Origin: Kocuria subflava
GTDB taxonomy: Bacteria > Actinomycetota > Actinomycetes > Actinomycetales > Micrococcaceae
NCBI RefSeq assembly: GCF_012163155.1
Contig: NZ_JAAVUN010000009.1
Coordinates: 41,474 to 105,473, forward strand
DNA: 64,000 nt
Direction of reading: 5' to 3'
Shown here: positions 43,312-51,742 of the stretch, in pieces
How the letters are laid out: each line of letters begins with the position of its first letter
Position numbering within the stretch: the stretch's first letter is position 1
The notes under the pieces: model-generated
What the model saw: only the letters and a program-made list of their open reading frames with translations
Told to the model about the DNA's origin: nothing
The model's database searches: none
Translations under genes and position numbers: made by a program

Positions 43312-43815
43312 GTGGCTCAGAACACTGAAGAGAACTACGTTGCCGAAGGTGAGGAGATGACCTCCTACACCTCCGAGTCCGCCCCCGCAGGCGAGTCCGT
43401 TGCCGCTTCCGAGCGTCCCGCGCTGACCGTCCCCGGTCAGGCTGTCGGCCGCCGTAAGGAAGCCGTGGCGCGCGTCCGCTTGGTGCCGGGTTCCGGCAAG
43501 TGGACCATCAACGGCCGCACCTTGGAGAACTACTTCCCCAACAAGCTGCACCAGCAGGAGGTCAACGACCCCTTCAAGCTGCTGGAACTGCAGGGCGCTT
43601 ACGACGTCGTCGCTCGTATCGACGGCGGCGGCCCCTCCGGCCAGGCCGGAGCCCTGCGGTTGGGTGTGGCCCGCGCGTTGAACGAGATCGACGCCGAGCA
43701 CAACCGTCCGGCCCTGAAGAAGGCCGGCTTCTTGACCCGTGACGCCCGCGTCATCGAGCGCAAGAAGGCTGGTCTGAAGAAGGCTCGCAAGGCTCCTCAG
43801 TACTCCAAGCGCTGA
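43312..43815 (+). CDS. rpsI: Ribosomal protein S9
   Basis: 30S head protein whose C-terminal tail touches P-site tRNA. 167 residues: an acidic/Ser/Ala-rich N-terminal extension of ~37 residues, then the core from [21 protein letters not shown], ending [17 protein letters not shown], the P-site tail. GTG at 43312 with TAGGAGAC upstream. Confidence 0.98.
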   Translation: MAQNTEENYVAEGEEMTSYTSESAPAGESVAASERPALTVPGQAVGRRKEAVARVRLVPGSGKWTINGRTLENYFPNKLHQQEVNDPFKLLELQGAYDVVARIDGGGPSGQAGALRLGVARALNEIDAEHNRPALKKAGFLTRDARVIERKKAGLKKARKAPQYSKR

Positions 43816-43834
43816 TCCAGCGCCGTTGTACGGC

Positions 43835-43879
43835 ACACACCCCGTGTCCTACGGTTCAACCGCAGGGCACGGGGTGTGT
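43835..43879 (+). terminator. Terminator after rpsI
   Basis: A 20-base stem (43835-43854 with 43860-43879, one mismatch, one wobble), loop TTCAA, ending in GTGTT. Confidence 0.8.
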
Positions 43880-44036
43880 TCATGTCCAGACAGTTTCACC
43901 TGCTGAGCAGGTGTGAGCCCAGTCTGGACCTACCATGGAGTACTACGAGAACCGCTAGGCGGGTGGGTGCGGACCACGTCCTTTGTCCCCCGATGCCCCC
44001 ACCACAGTGCGCACCACCGCCTGTGGGGCCCGCCCT

Positions 44037-44042
44037 TAGGAT
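44037..44042 (+). promoter_or_regulatory. Possible -10 box of glmM
   Basis: TAGGAT ends 9 bases before the glmM ATG at 44052, so the transcript would have at most a few untranslated bases. No good -35 box was found. Confidence 0.35.
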
Positions 44043-44051
44043 GGATGATCG

Positions 44052-45404
44052 ATGACACGTATTTTCGGAACTGACGGTGTTCGCGGGCTGGCGAACGAAC
44101 TTCTGACAGCGGACATGGCGCTGGACCTGGCTCAGGCGGCCGCCATTGTGCTGGGGCACCAACACGCCCAGGACGGTGAACGTCCCCGCGCCGTCCTGGC
44201 CCGTGACGGCCGTGCTTCAGGTGAGTTCCTGGGTGCTGCGGTGGCAGCGGGCCTGGCAGGATCCGGGGTGGATGTCCATGACGCCGGCGTGATGCCAACC
44301 CCTGCGCTGGCTTACCTGGTGGGGGACATGGGCGCTGACTTCGGCGTGATGATCTCCGCCTCCCACAACCCGGCCCCGGACAACGGGATCAAGTTCCTGG
44401 CCCACGGCGGCAAGAAGTTGCCCGATGCCGTGGAGGACCAGATCCAGGCGGTTTATGAATCCCGGGACTTCAAGCGTCCCACGGGTGCTGGTGTGGGACG
44501 TATCTCCACCCTCTCCGATGCCGAGGACCGCTACATCCTGCATCTGGTGGGCGCCATCCCGCACCGTTTAGAAGGCATCAAGGTGGTGCTGGACTGTGCG
44601 CACGGGGCTGCGGCCGGGGTGTCCCCGGATGCTTTCCATGACGCCGGTGCGGAGCTGGTCAAGATCATCGGCTCCGAGCCGGACGGCTTGAACATCAACG
44701 ACGGCGTGGGTTCCACTCATCTGGGTCCGCTCAAACAGGCCGTGATTGAGCACGGTGCCGATTTGGGCATTGCCCACGACGGCGACGCCGACCGCTGCCT
44801 GGCCGTGGATGCTGAAGGTAACGAGATCGACGGCGATCAGATCATGGGGATCTTGGCGCTGTCCATGCACGAGAAGGGCCGTCTGGCGCAGGACACCTTG
44901 GTGGTGACCGTGATGTCCAACCTGGGCCTCAAACTGGCGCTGAAGGACCGCGGCATCAACATCTGTGAGACCAAGGTGGGGGACCGCTACGTCCTGGAGG
45001 CCATGAATCAGGACAGCTACAACCTGGGTGGTGAGCAGTCCGGGCACGTGATCATGTCCGACTGGGCCACAACGGGCGATGGGTTGCTGACCGGTCTCAT
45101 GTTGGCCTCCCGTGTGGCGGAGACCGGTTTGCCGCTGTCTGAACTGGGCAAGGTCATGACCCGTCTGCCGCAGGTGCTGATCAACGTCAAGGGCGTGGAT
45201 CGCGCAGCGGCTTCATCAGAGTCCGGCGTGGCCGAAGCCGTGGCGGCCACGGAATCTCGACTGGGGGAGACGGGCCGGGTGTTGTTGCGCCCCTCTGGCA
45301 CGGAGCCCGTGGTGCGCGTGATGGTTGAGGCAGCTACACAGGCGCAGGCGCAGGAGGAAGCCGAACACCTGGCTGCCGTGGTGGCTGACCGCTTGGCGCT
45401 GTGA
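44052..45404 (+). CDS. glmM: Phosphoglucosamine mutase
   Basis: Converts glucosamine-6-phosphate to glucosamine-1-phosphate for UDP-GlcNAc and peptidoglycan. 450 residues. The phosphoserine is Ser104 in [13 protein letters not shown]; the Mg2+ loop DGDADRCLA and the phosphate-binding [13 protein letters not shown] are intact. ATG at 44052 with no clear ribosome binding site. It lies downstream of rplM-rpsI, as common in Gram-positive bacteria; glmS, making its substrate, is 6 kb away. Confidence 0.97.
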   Translation: MTRIFGTDGVRGLANELLTADMALDLAQAAAIVLGHQHAQDGERPRAVLARDGRASGEFLGAAVAAGLAGSGVDVHDAGVMPTPALAYLVGDMGADFGVMISASHNPAPDNGIKFLAHGGKKLPDAVEDQIQAVYESRDFKRPTGAGVGRISTLSDAEDRYILHLVGAIPHRLEGIKVVLDCAHGAAAGVSPDAFHDAGAELVKIIGSEPDGLNINDGVGSTHLGPLKQAVIEHGADLGIAHDGDADRCLAVDAEGNEIDGDQIMGILALSMHEKGRLAQDTLVVTVMSNLGLKLALKDRGINICETKVGDRYVLEAMNQDSYNLGGEQSGHVIMSDWATTGDGLLTGLMLASRVAETGLPLSELGKVMTRLPQVLINVKGVDRAAASSESGVAEAVAATESRLGETGRVLLRPSGTEPVVRVMVEAATQAQAQEEAEHLAAVVADRLAL

Positions 45405-45424
45405 TGGGACGGCTCATGCCACGG

Positions 45425-45500
45425 CAATAGATCGTGGGCCCTGGTGCCCCCTGAATAGACGGTGGGCACTGGTGCTCCCGAATAGGCGGTGGGTAATAGG
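45425..45500 (+). repeat. Degenerate tandem repeat after glmM
   Basis: Two units of 27-28 bases and a partial third (45425-45452, 45453-45479, 45480-45500) sharing (G/C)AATAG-CGGTGGG; the full units also share CTGGTGC-CCC. The last unit begins CGAATAGGCGGT, close to the motif in ribosomal leaders. Lies between the glmM stop and its terminator. Function unknown. Confidence 0.6.
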
Positions 45501-45503
45501 AAA

Positions 45504-45533
45504 AGGCCCCGCATCCTGATGGATGCGGGGCCT
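45504..45533. terminator. Bidirectional terminator between glmM and mscL
   Basis: Perfect 13-base stem (45504-45516 with 45521-45533), loop TGAT. Preceded by AAA and followed by TCGTT, so it can serve the convergent glmM and mscL transcripts. Confidence 0.8.
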
Positions 45534-45580
45534 CGTTCGTGAATGGTTATGAGCTGGGGGACCTCAGCGGAGGGCCTGGA

Positions 45581-46024
45581 TCAGGCGTTGGGGTCCTTGG
45601 CGGCTGCGGAGCCCGGAGCCGGGTTGCCTGGCTGGCCGGCCAGCAGGTCGCGGATCTCGGTCAGCAGAGCAACGTTGGGCTCCACCTCTTCCTCGTCGGG
45701 GTCGATGCCCAAACGACGGTTGCGAGCCTCGATCATCTTGTTCATCGGCATGACGACGACGAAGTACAGGGCAGCTGCGATGATCAAGAAGTTGACGATC
45801 ACGGTCAACCAGGCGCCGAAAGCAACGTAGTTGCTACCTTCGCCGACCTGGAAGCGGAGGAACTCGTCAAAGCTGGGGAAGCCGATCAGGCCGGAGATCA
45901 GCGGCATGATGATGGAGTCCACCAGAGTGGTGATGACGGGGGCGAATGCACCACCGATGATGACCGCGACGGCCAGATCGATGACGTTGCCCTTCATGAT
46001 GAATTCTTTGAAACCCTGAAGCAT
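45581..46024 (-). CDS. mscL: Large-conductance mechanosensitive channel
   Basis: Pentameric emergency-release channel opened by membrane tension on osmotic downshock. 147 residues: the N-terminal amphipathic helix and first membrane helix (QGFKEFIMKGNVIDLAVAVI, IIGGAFAPVITTLV), second helix at about residues 70-92, then a charged cytoplasmic end with NRRLGIDPDEEE. The ATG at 46024 lies 7 bases after a TAATCT box with no ribosome binding site between, suggesting a leaderless message. Confidence 0.95.
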   Translation of the reverse strand: MLQGFKEFIMKGNVIDLAVAVIIGGAFAPVITTLVDSIIMPLISGLIGFPSFDEFLRFQVGEGSNYVAFGAWLTVIVNFLIIAAALYFVVVMPMNKMIEARNRRLGIDPDEEEVEPNVALLTEIRDLLAGQPGNPAPGSAAAKDPNA

Positions 46025-46031
46025 GTGCCAA

Positions 46032-46060
46032 AGATTAGCGTGCCCTGGTAGGGGTTTCTA
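46032..46060 (-). promoter_or_regulatory. Probable mscL promoter (leaderless)
   Basis: On the minus strand TAGAAA (46060-46055), 17 bases, TAATCT (46037-46032); seven bases later comes the ATG, so transcription should begin at or next to the start codon. Confidence 0.55.
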
Positions 46061-46174
46061 GAAATTTCCCATCAATTTTTCAGTGATTCCCGCCACTGTG
46101 GCTTGAATCGCTGGCGAATTGCATTTGCATCAAAATCTTCAGACGATCTTCTGTGGACTCAACAGGCTGAGTTG

Positions 46175-46939
46175 TCACTCGTAATCCGGCGCCGGGCCGG
46201 TTCCGTAGAACTCTTCCAGGGTACTGGCGCTGCTGGACTGATACGCCTGTGCCTGGTCAGGGCCCACATAGCGGAAGTGCCACGGCTCATAGGTGTAGCC
46301 CGTGACACTTTCCTGGCCTTCCGGGAAACGCAGAACAAATCCGTACTGATCCGCATTCTCAACAGCCCACTGAGCTGCCTCAGTGTCCGCGAAACAAGCC
46401 TGTAGATCGCATCCCGTACCGTCCGCCAGGTCCAGCGCCAATCCGGTTTGATGTTCCGAGAAACCGGGTCGAGCGGAAACTCGATCAGCAGTAACCTGAC
46501 CATTTTGTTGAACCCAATGGTCATAAGTGGACACCTGCGTGTCATAGGAGCGATAGGCGGAGGTGATGGTGACGTCTATGCCGTCCGCGCGCATGTCCCG
46601 CAGCATGTTCTGGGCTGCACCGGCGGCTTCTGCCCGCAGTTGGTGGCCTTCGATTTCCTGCAGGTCTGCCGGGACATAACTCTGCGGGTCCAGCGGGTTG
46701 TGTTTGTTGACCATCACGGTCAGGGAGCCGGCGGACGTGATGTCCACACCTGATGAGCTGTCCGTACGAGGCTCAGCATCAGCTCCCTGAGGTGATGCCT
46801 GCGCGGAAGCTGGGTCGGCCGACTCGGTGGCCATGAGCTCAGCACTGGCTTGTGGTCCGGGCTCGGAACCCTCACCGCAGCCCGTCAGAAAGAGTGCTGC
46901 GCACAGGGGCAGTGCGCTGATGGTCAATCCACGGTTCAC
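46175..46939 (-). CDS. D-alanyl-D-alanine carboxypeptidase family lipoprotein (VanY/M15B type)
   Basis: Zinc D,D-carboxypeptidase expected to trim the terminal D-Ala of peptidoglycan stem peptides outside the membrane. 254 residues from the GTG at 46939, preceded by GGGAGGA. A lipoprotein signal ends in LTGC (Cys21); then a Ser/Ala-rich linker, VNKHNPLDPQSYVPADL, and the M15 signature SEHQTGLALD (residues 161-170; His163, Asp170) and EPWHFRYVG (His221). Local G+C is lower than in neighbouring genes, and the 150 bases between it and mscL are AT-rich, hinting at acquisition. Vancomycin resistance is not implied: vanHAX-type genes are absent here. Confidence 0.88.
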   Translation of the reverse strand: MNRGLTISALPLCAALFLTGCGEGSEPGPQASAELMATESADPASAQASPQGADAEPRTDSSSGVDITSAGSLTVMVNKHNPLDPQSYVPADLQEIEGHQLRAEAAGAAQNMLRDMRADGIDVTITSAYRSYDTQVSTYDHWVQQNGQVTADRVSARPGFSEHQTGLALDLADGTGCDLQACFADTEAAQWAVENADQYGFVLRFPEGQESVTGYTYEPWHFRYVGPDQAQAYQSSSASTLEEFYGTGPAPDYE

Positions 46940-46968
46940 GGGTCCTCCCAGCCTCAAGAACGCTCAGG

Positions 46969-47925
46969 TCAATTCTTGCGGACCAGGACCCTGCGAATCG
47001 AGTGATCTGAGGACTTGGACAGAATCAACTGCGCCCGCCCACGAGTGGGGCGCACGTTCTGCAGCAGATTGGGCTCGTTGATCCGGCGCCAGATACTGGT
47101 GGCGGTCTCCACCGCTTCCTGATCGCTGAGCCCCGCGTAGCGGTGGAAGTAGGAAGCCGGATCCGCGAAGGCGCTGTGCCGCAGGGCTTGGAACCGCTCG
47201 ATGTACCACCGCTCGATGTCCTGGGTCCTGGCATCCACATAGATCGACACGTCGAAAAAGTCACTCAGCGCCAGGGAGCCGCGGTCGCCGTCGCCGATCT
47301 TTGCCGGAGCCAGCACGTTCAGGCCCTCCACAATCACGACGTCGGGGCGGGTCACCACAATCTCTTCACCAGGGAGGATGTCGTAGGTGACGTGTGAGTA
47401 CTTGGGGGCGCACACCTGATCCGCACCTGACTTGATGGCAGCCACAAAACGGAGTAGGGCGCGGCGATCATAAGACTCCGGGAAGCCCTTGCGTTCCATG
47501 AGCCCGCGGCGTTCCAGCTCAGCATTCGGATACAGGAACCCGTCCGTGGTGACCAGTTGAACCCGGGGTGTGGAGGGCCATCGGGCCATCAGCTCACGCA
47601 GCAAACGCGCCGTCGTCGATTTACCCGCAGCCACGGAACCCGCAATGCCGATCACGAACGGAGTACGAGCGTGCTCCTGCCCCAGGAAGTCGTTGGTGGA
47701 GGTGTTCAGGGAGGTGGCCGCGGCGTCATAAAGGGTCAGCAGCCTGGACAGCGGGAGGTAGACCTCCCGGACCTCGTCCACGTCCAAGTGGTCGCCCAGG
47801 CCACGGAGGGCTTCAATTTCGTCTTCGGTCAGGGGGACGTCGATCTCCGTTGACAGACGTGACCAAGTGTCCCGATCCAGTTCCACGAAAGGTGACACCC
47901 GGCTGTTCCCAGGCATTGTGCTCAT
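46969..47925 (-). CDS. coaA: Type I pantothenate kinase
   Basis: First step of CoA synthesis, phosphorylating pantothenate with ATP. 318 residues; P-loop GSVAAGKS at residues 96-103, then [20 protein letters not shown] and VIVEGLNVL, typical of the CoaA (PanK-I) type. ATG at 47925. In related actinobacteria coaA lies near glmM and glmS, fitting its position. The VanY-like gene follows 29 bases downstream and could be cotranscribed. Confidence 0.96.
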   Translation of the reverse strand: MSTMPGNSRVSPFVELDRDTWSRLSTEIDVPLTEDEIEALRGLGDHLDVDEVREVYLPLSRLLTLYDAAATSLNTSTNDFLGQEHARTPFVIGIAGSVAAGKSTTARLLRELMARWPSTPRVQLVTTDGFLYPNAELERRGLMERKGFPESYDRRALLRFVAAIKSGADQVCAPKYSHVTYDILPGEEIVVTRPDVVIVEGLNVLAPAKIGDGDRGSLALSDFFDVSIYVDARTQDIERWYIERFQALRHSAFADPASYFHRYAGLSDQEAVETATSIWRRINEPNLLQNVRPTRGRAQLILSKSSDHSIRRVLVRKN

Positions 47926-48253
47926 CGCAGCACAGTTTATGACTGCCCGCTCTCGGCGACCGAATCAGGCTCTGTGCAGCGCCATCGCCAGGACCCAGGA
48001 GCAATCGGCAACTGTTGGTCAGAGCACTGTTCAACTCATGAGACCATTCTGAGCACACAACCCGTGTGATGGGTCTGACGGAGGCCGCCGGAACCGTCAC
48101 ACGGGCTGAATCGGACAGCGACGCCCTCCACAATGTCGCTGCCCGATCCGTCACCACTCACAGTCCGTCGGGGTAGCAGGGAACGGCCAATTCTGAGAAG
48201 GCAGTTGTGGTTCCTTCATTCCCCATCCACGGAGCGATCCAAAGAGGGATGCT
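47926..48253. promoter_or_regulatory. Divergent region between coaA and mtlA with two inverted repeats
   Basis: 328 bases with no gene. CCCGTGTGA (48061-48069) and TCACACGGG (48097-48105) form a perfect 9-base inverted repeat with 27-base spacer; just after, a 13-base stem with one mismatch (48110-48122 with 48135-48147, loop 12). Either could be an operator or leader hairpin controlling mtlA. No regulator gene is adjacent and no confident -10/-35 pair was found. Confidence 0.4.
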
Positions 48254-50425
48254 TTGACAACTACAACTTCTCCACAAACGGGGGATGAGAAGACGGGCGG
48301 CGTACGCGTTGCCGTCCAGCGCTTCGGTACATTCCTGTCCTCCATGATCATGCCCAACATCGCGGCGTTCATTGCCTGGGGTCTGATCACTGCGCTGTTC
48401 ATTCCGGACGGGTTCTTCCCGAACGAGCACATCGGCACCTTGGTGGGACCGATGGTCTTCTACCTGTTGCCCCTGTTGATCGCCTACACCGGGGGCAAGT
48501 TGGTCTACGACGTCCGTGGTGGTGTGGTGGGTGCCATTTCCACCATGGGCGTGATCATGGGAACGTCGTCGCCGGTGTTCATCGGGGAAGACGGTGCGGG
48601 ATCCCCCATGTTCCTGGGTGCCATGATCATGGGCCCGCTGGCCGCATGGTGCATGAAGAAGCTGGACTCCCTGTGGGACGGCAAGATCCGCCCCGGCTTC
48701 GAGATGCTGGTCAACAACTTCTCCGCCGGTATTTTTGCAGCCATTGCCGCCATCGGCTCCATGTTCTTGCTGACCCCGGTCATGAACCTGTTCACCCGCG
48801 TGGCCGGCGCGATCGTGGAGTTCCTGGTCAACACCGGGCTGCTGCCCTTGACCTCGCTGATCATTGAGCCTGCCAAGGTGCTGTTCCTGAACAACGCCAT
48901 CAACCATGGCCTGATCACCCCGCTGGGCAGCGCCCAGGCACTTGAGCAGGGCAAGTCCATCCTGTTCCTGCTGGAAGCCAACCCCGGCCCCGGCCTGGGC
49001 ATCCTGCTGGCTTACATGGTCTTTGGCCGCGGCACCGCCCGCGCCACCGCGCCCGGGGCTGCCATCATCCACTTTGTGGGTGGTATTCACGAGATCTACT
49101 TCCCGTACGTGTTGATGAAGCCCCAGCTGATCCTGGCCGCCATTGCCGGTGGCATGTCCGGCATTGCCGTGTTCCAGATCTTCGACGTCGGCCTGCGTGC
49201 CCCGGCTGCCCCCGGCTCCATCATCGCCATCCTGGCTCAGACCGCCACCGACTCCTACGTGGGTGTGATCCTGGGTGTGCTGGCCGCAACAGCGGTCTCC
49301 TTTGCCGTGGCCTCCGTGATCCTGCGTTTCTCCAAGCAGACCGAGGACGACATGGCTGCAGCCACCGCCAAGATGGAAGGCATGAAGGGCAAGAAGTCCT
49401 CCGTGTCCTCCGCCCTGACCGGTGGGGCAGCAGCTGCACAGAACACCATCTCCAAGATCGTCTTCGCCTGCGATGCCGGCATGGGATCCTCCGCCATGGG
49501 TGCTTCTGTGCTGCGCAACAAGATCAAGGACGCCGGTTTCGGCAACGACGTCTCCGTGGTCAACTCCGCGATCAACAACCTGCGGGATGACTTTGACCTG
49601 GTGGTGGTCCACGAGGACCTGCTCAACCGCGCCCAGACCCCCACGCCCTCGGCCATGCACGTGTCCGTGGACAACTTCATGGGTTCGCCCCGCTACGACG
49701 AAATCGTGGAGCTGATCCGCGAACAGCGTGAGGGTGGTGCTCCCGGTTCAGACGGTGCGGGTGATTCCGCTGCCGTACCTGCTGCCGCTGCAGCAGGAGC
49801 CGGTGCCACTGCTGCGGCTGGTTCTGCCGGTGGTGCAGGATCCTCCGCTCATGCCGGCGACGCCGCTCCCACGGGTCGGCACGCTGCAACCACTGGCGCG
49901 GACTCTGCAACCTTTGGAGCAGGCGCTGCAACGAGTGGCGCAGACTCGACCACCACGTCGTCGTCGTCGAACACCGCGGCCGCTGATGATTCCAAGCAGA
50001 TCCTGTCCGTTGACTCGATCCGTCTAAATGCCTCGGCCGGTTCCCGTAGTGTGGCCATAGATCAGGCCGGTGACCTGCTGGTGGACACCGGTGCAGTGGA
50101 CCGCGCGTATGTGAACGCCATGCATGAGCGAGAGTCCTCCGTGTCCACGTTCATGGGCAACGGCTTGGCCATCCCGCACGGCACCAACGAGGCCAAATCG
50201 GCCATCCACGATTCCGCCATGTCATTCATCCGCTACGGACAGCCGGTGGACTGGGGTGGCCAGGAGGTCAAGTACGTGATCGGCATTGCCGGTGCGGATG
50301 GTCAGCACCTGGGTCTGCTGGCAAAGATCGCCAAGATCTTCTCCAAGAAGGAATCTCTTGCTCAACTGGAGGCAGCACAGACTCCGGAGGAGATCTTGGA
50401 GATCTTCGGAAAGGTGAATGGATGA
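48254..50425 (+). CDS. mtlA: Mannitol-specific PTS enzyme IICBA
   Basis: Imports mannitol and phosphorylates it to mannitol-1-phosphate. 723 residues with three fused parts: membrane IIC (about 1-345, RFGTFLSSMIMPNIAAF to ILRFSKQ), IIB with phospho-Cys406 in FACDAGMGSS, a ~90-residue Ala/Gly/Ser/Thr linker, and IIA (about 585-723) with phospho-His642 in LAIPHGTNEAK. Start TTG at 48254, with AGAGGGA upstream; no better start fits the IIC N-terminus. It overlaps mtlD by 4 bases. HPr and enzyme I must be encoded elsewhere. Confidence 0.95.
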   Translation: MTTTTSPQTGDEKTGGVRVAVQRFGTFLSSMIMPNIAAFIAWGLITALFIPDGFFPNEHIGTLVGPMVFYLLPLLIAYTGGKLVYDVRGGVVGAISTMGVIMGTSSPVFIGEDGAGSPMFLGAMIMGPLAAWCMKKLDSLWDGKIRPGFEMLVNNFSAGIFAAIAAIGSMFLLTPVMNLFTRVAGAIVEFLVNTGLLPLTSLIIEPAKVLFLNNAINHGLITPLGSAQALEQGKSILFLLEANPGPGLGILLAYMVFGRGTARATAPGAAIIHFVGGIHEIYFPYVLMKPQLILAAIAGGMSGIAVFQIFDVGLRAPAAPGSIIAILAQTATDSYVGVILGVLAATAVSFAVASVILRFSKQTEDDMAAATAKMEGMKGKKSSVSSALTGGAAAAQNTISKIVFACDAGMGSSAMGASVLRNKIKDAGFGNDVSVVNSAINNLRDDFDLVVVHEDLLNRAQTPTPSAMHVSVDNFMGSPRYDEIVELIREQREGGAPGSDGAGDSAAVPAAAAAGAGATAAAGSAGGAGSSAHAGDAAPTGRHAATTGADSATFGAGAATSGADSTTTSSSSNTAAADDSKQILSVDSIRLNASAGSRSVAIDQAGDLLVDTGAVDRAYVNAMHERESSVSTFMGNGLAIPHGTNEAKSAIHDSAMSFIRYGQPVDWGGQEVKYVIGIAGADGQHLGLLAKIAKIFSKKESLAQLEAAQTPEEILEIFGKVNG
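49855..49977 (+). repeat. Low-complexity repetitive stretch in the mtlA linker
   Basis: Codes for repeats of the type GADSATFGAGAATSGADS followed by Thr/Ser runs. At DNA level near-copies of GGCGCGGACTCTGCAACC recur, so length variation between strains is plausible. Confidence 0.45.
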
Positions 50426-51564
50426 AAGCCCTGCACTTCGGCGCCGGCAACATCGGCCGCGGATTCGTAGGTGTTCTGCTGCACGAGGCCGGTTACGAGT
50501 TGGTGTTCGCCGATGTGGCCGCACCGCTGATCGATGCTCTCAACGCCCAGGACTCCTACGCCGTCCACGAGGTCGGGTTCGAGGCGCGGGATCTGACAGT
50601 CACCGGATTCTCCGGAGTGAACTCCGCGGCAGATCCGCAAGGTTTGCTGGAGCAGATCAAGACGGCTGATGTGATCACCACGGCTGTTGGCCCCACGGTC
50701 TTGCGGATCATTGCCCCGACCTTGGCCGAGGGCCTGCGTGCCCGGGCTGAAGCCGGTGGGTCCACCGTGGCCGTGATGGCGTGTGAAAACGCCATCAACG
50801 CCACCGATGGCCTGGCTGAGTCCATCCGGGAGGTTTACCCGGAAGTGGACCAGATCGCGATTTTCGCCAACACCGCCGTGGACCGGATCGTTCCCAACCA
50901 GGCGCCCGGACAGGGCCTGGACGTGACCGTGGAGACCTACTACGAGTGGGCCGTGGAATCCCCGGCCTTCGGTGAGAGCGGCCCGGAAATCCCTGGTGTC
51001 ACATGGGTGGAGGATCTGGCTCCCTACATCACCCGCAAGCTGTTCACGGTCAACACCGGCCACGCTGCCACCGCGTACTTTGGCTACCAGGCCGGGATCT
51101 CCAAGATCTCGGATGCACTGGAGGACTCCCAGGTGCGCGCCAAGGTGGAAGCAGTTCTGGGGGAAACCAAGGCGCTGCTGGTGGAGAAGTTCGGCTTTGC
51201 CCCGGAGGTCCAGCAGGCCTACGTGGACAAGATCCTCACCCGCTTCTCCAACCCGCACCTGCCGGACACGGTGGAGCGGGTTGGGCGAGCTCCGTTGCGC
51301 AAGATCTCCCACAACGAGCGTTTTGTGGGCCCGGCAGCGGAACTGGCCGAACGCGGAATGGACGCATCGGCATTGGTCTCGGCAGTGGGAGCCGCACTGG
51401 GCTTCGACGTCGCTGATGATGCCGAGGCGCAAGAGCTCCAGACCAAACTGGCCGCATCCCGCGGTGATGGTGCGGCCACGGAGCTACTGGTTACGGAACT
51501 GACCGGAGTGGCTGCGGATCACCCGCTGTTTCCCAAACTGTTGGAGGTGTTCACCGCGGTTTGA
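50422..51564 (+). CDS. mtlD: Mannitol-1-phosphate 5-dehydrogenase
   Basis: Oxidises mannitol-1-phosphate to fructose-6-phosphate with NAD+, completing mannitol entry to glycolysis. 380 residues; N-terminal NAD-binding ALHFGAGNIGRGFVG, then NTAVDRIVPNQ and the catalytic-region KLFTVNTGHAATAYFGY. ATG overlaps the mtlA stop (ATGA). A strong terminator follows. The product also feeds GlmS, encoded next. Confidence 0.96.
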   Translation: MKALHFGAGNIGRGFVGVLLHEAGYELVFADVAAPLIDALNAQDSYAVHEVGFEARDLTVTGFSGVNSAADPQGLLEQIKTADVITTAVGPTVLRIIAPTLAEGLRARAEAGGSTVAVMACENAINATDGLAESIREVYPEVDQIAIFANTAVDRIVPNQAPGQGLDVTVETYYEWAVESPAFGESGPEIPGVTWVEDLAPYITRKLFTVNTGHAATAYFGYQAGISKISDALEDSQVRAKVEAVLGETKALLVEKFGFAPEVQQAYVDKILTRFSNPHLPDTVERVGRAPLRKISHNERFVGPAAELAERGMDASALVSAVGAALGFDVADDAEAQELQTKLAASRGDGAATELLVTELTGVAADHPLFPKLLEVFTAV

Positions 51565-51598
51565 TCCGCGGCCTCAGATCAGCAGTTCTGACCCCACG

Positions 51599-51634
51599 AA
51601 ACCCCCGGCTCCTGTGTGGAGCCGGGGGTTTCCT
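51599..51634 (+). terminator. Terminator after mtlD
   Basis: Perfect 14-base stem (51599-51612 with 51618-51631), loop TGTGT, then CCTTTTCTT. Confidence 0.85.
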
Positions 51635-51730
51635 TTTCTTGAAGCGAACTACTTCCGCACCCGTTGGCGGCGTGACCGGTATGACTCCTCGGTGGCGCAG
51701 CTCAGCCGGTTTTCGCTGACCCCGGTGGGT

Positions 51731-51736
51731 TAGGCT
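51731..51736 (+). promoter_or_regulatory. -10 box of glmS (leaderless start)
   Basis: TAGGCT ends 6 bases before the glmS ATG at 51743, placing the expected transcription start on the A of the start codon; there is no ribosome binding site. The -35 region is poorly defined. Confidence 0.5.
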
Positions 51737-51742
51737 GAGCGC

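Noticed and set aside
45539..46051. 170-codon plus-strand frame opposite mscL
   Set aside because: mscL on the minus strand is unmistakable; the plus frame is His/Asp-rich noise.
46175..46939. Vancomycin-resistance VanY
   Set aside because: The domain is shared by many housekeeping D,D-carboxypeptidases; no vanR/S/H/A/X-like genes lie nearby.
51635..51742. glmS ribozyme upstream of glmS
   Set aside because: The interval is too short for the known ribozyme fold, and the message appears leaderless.
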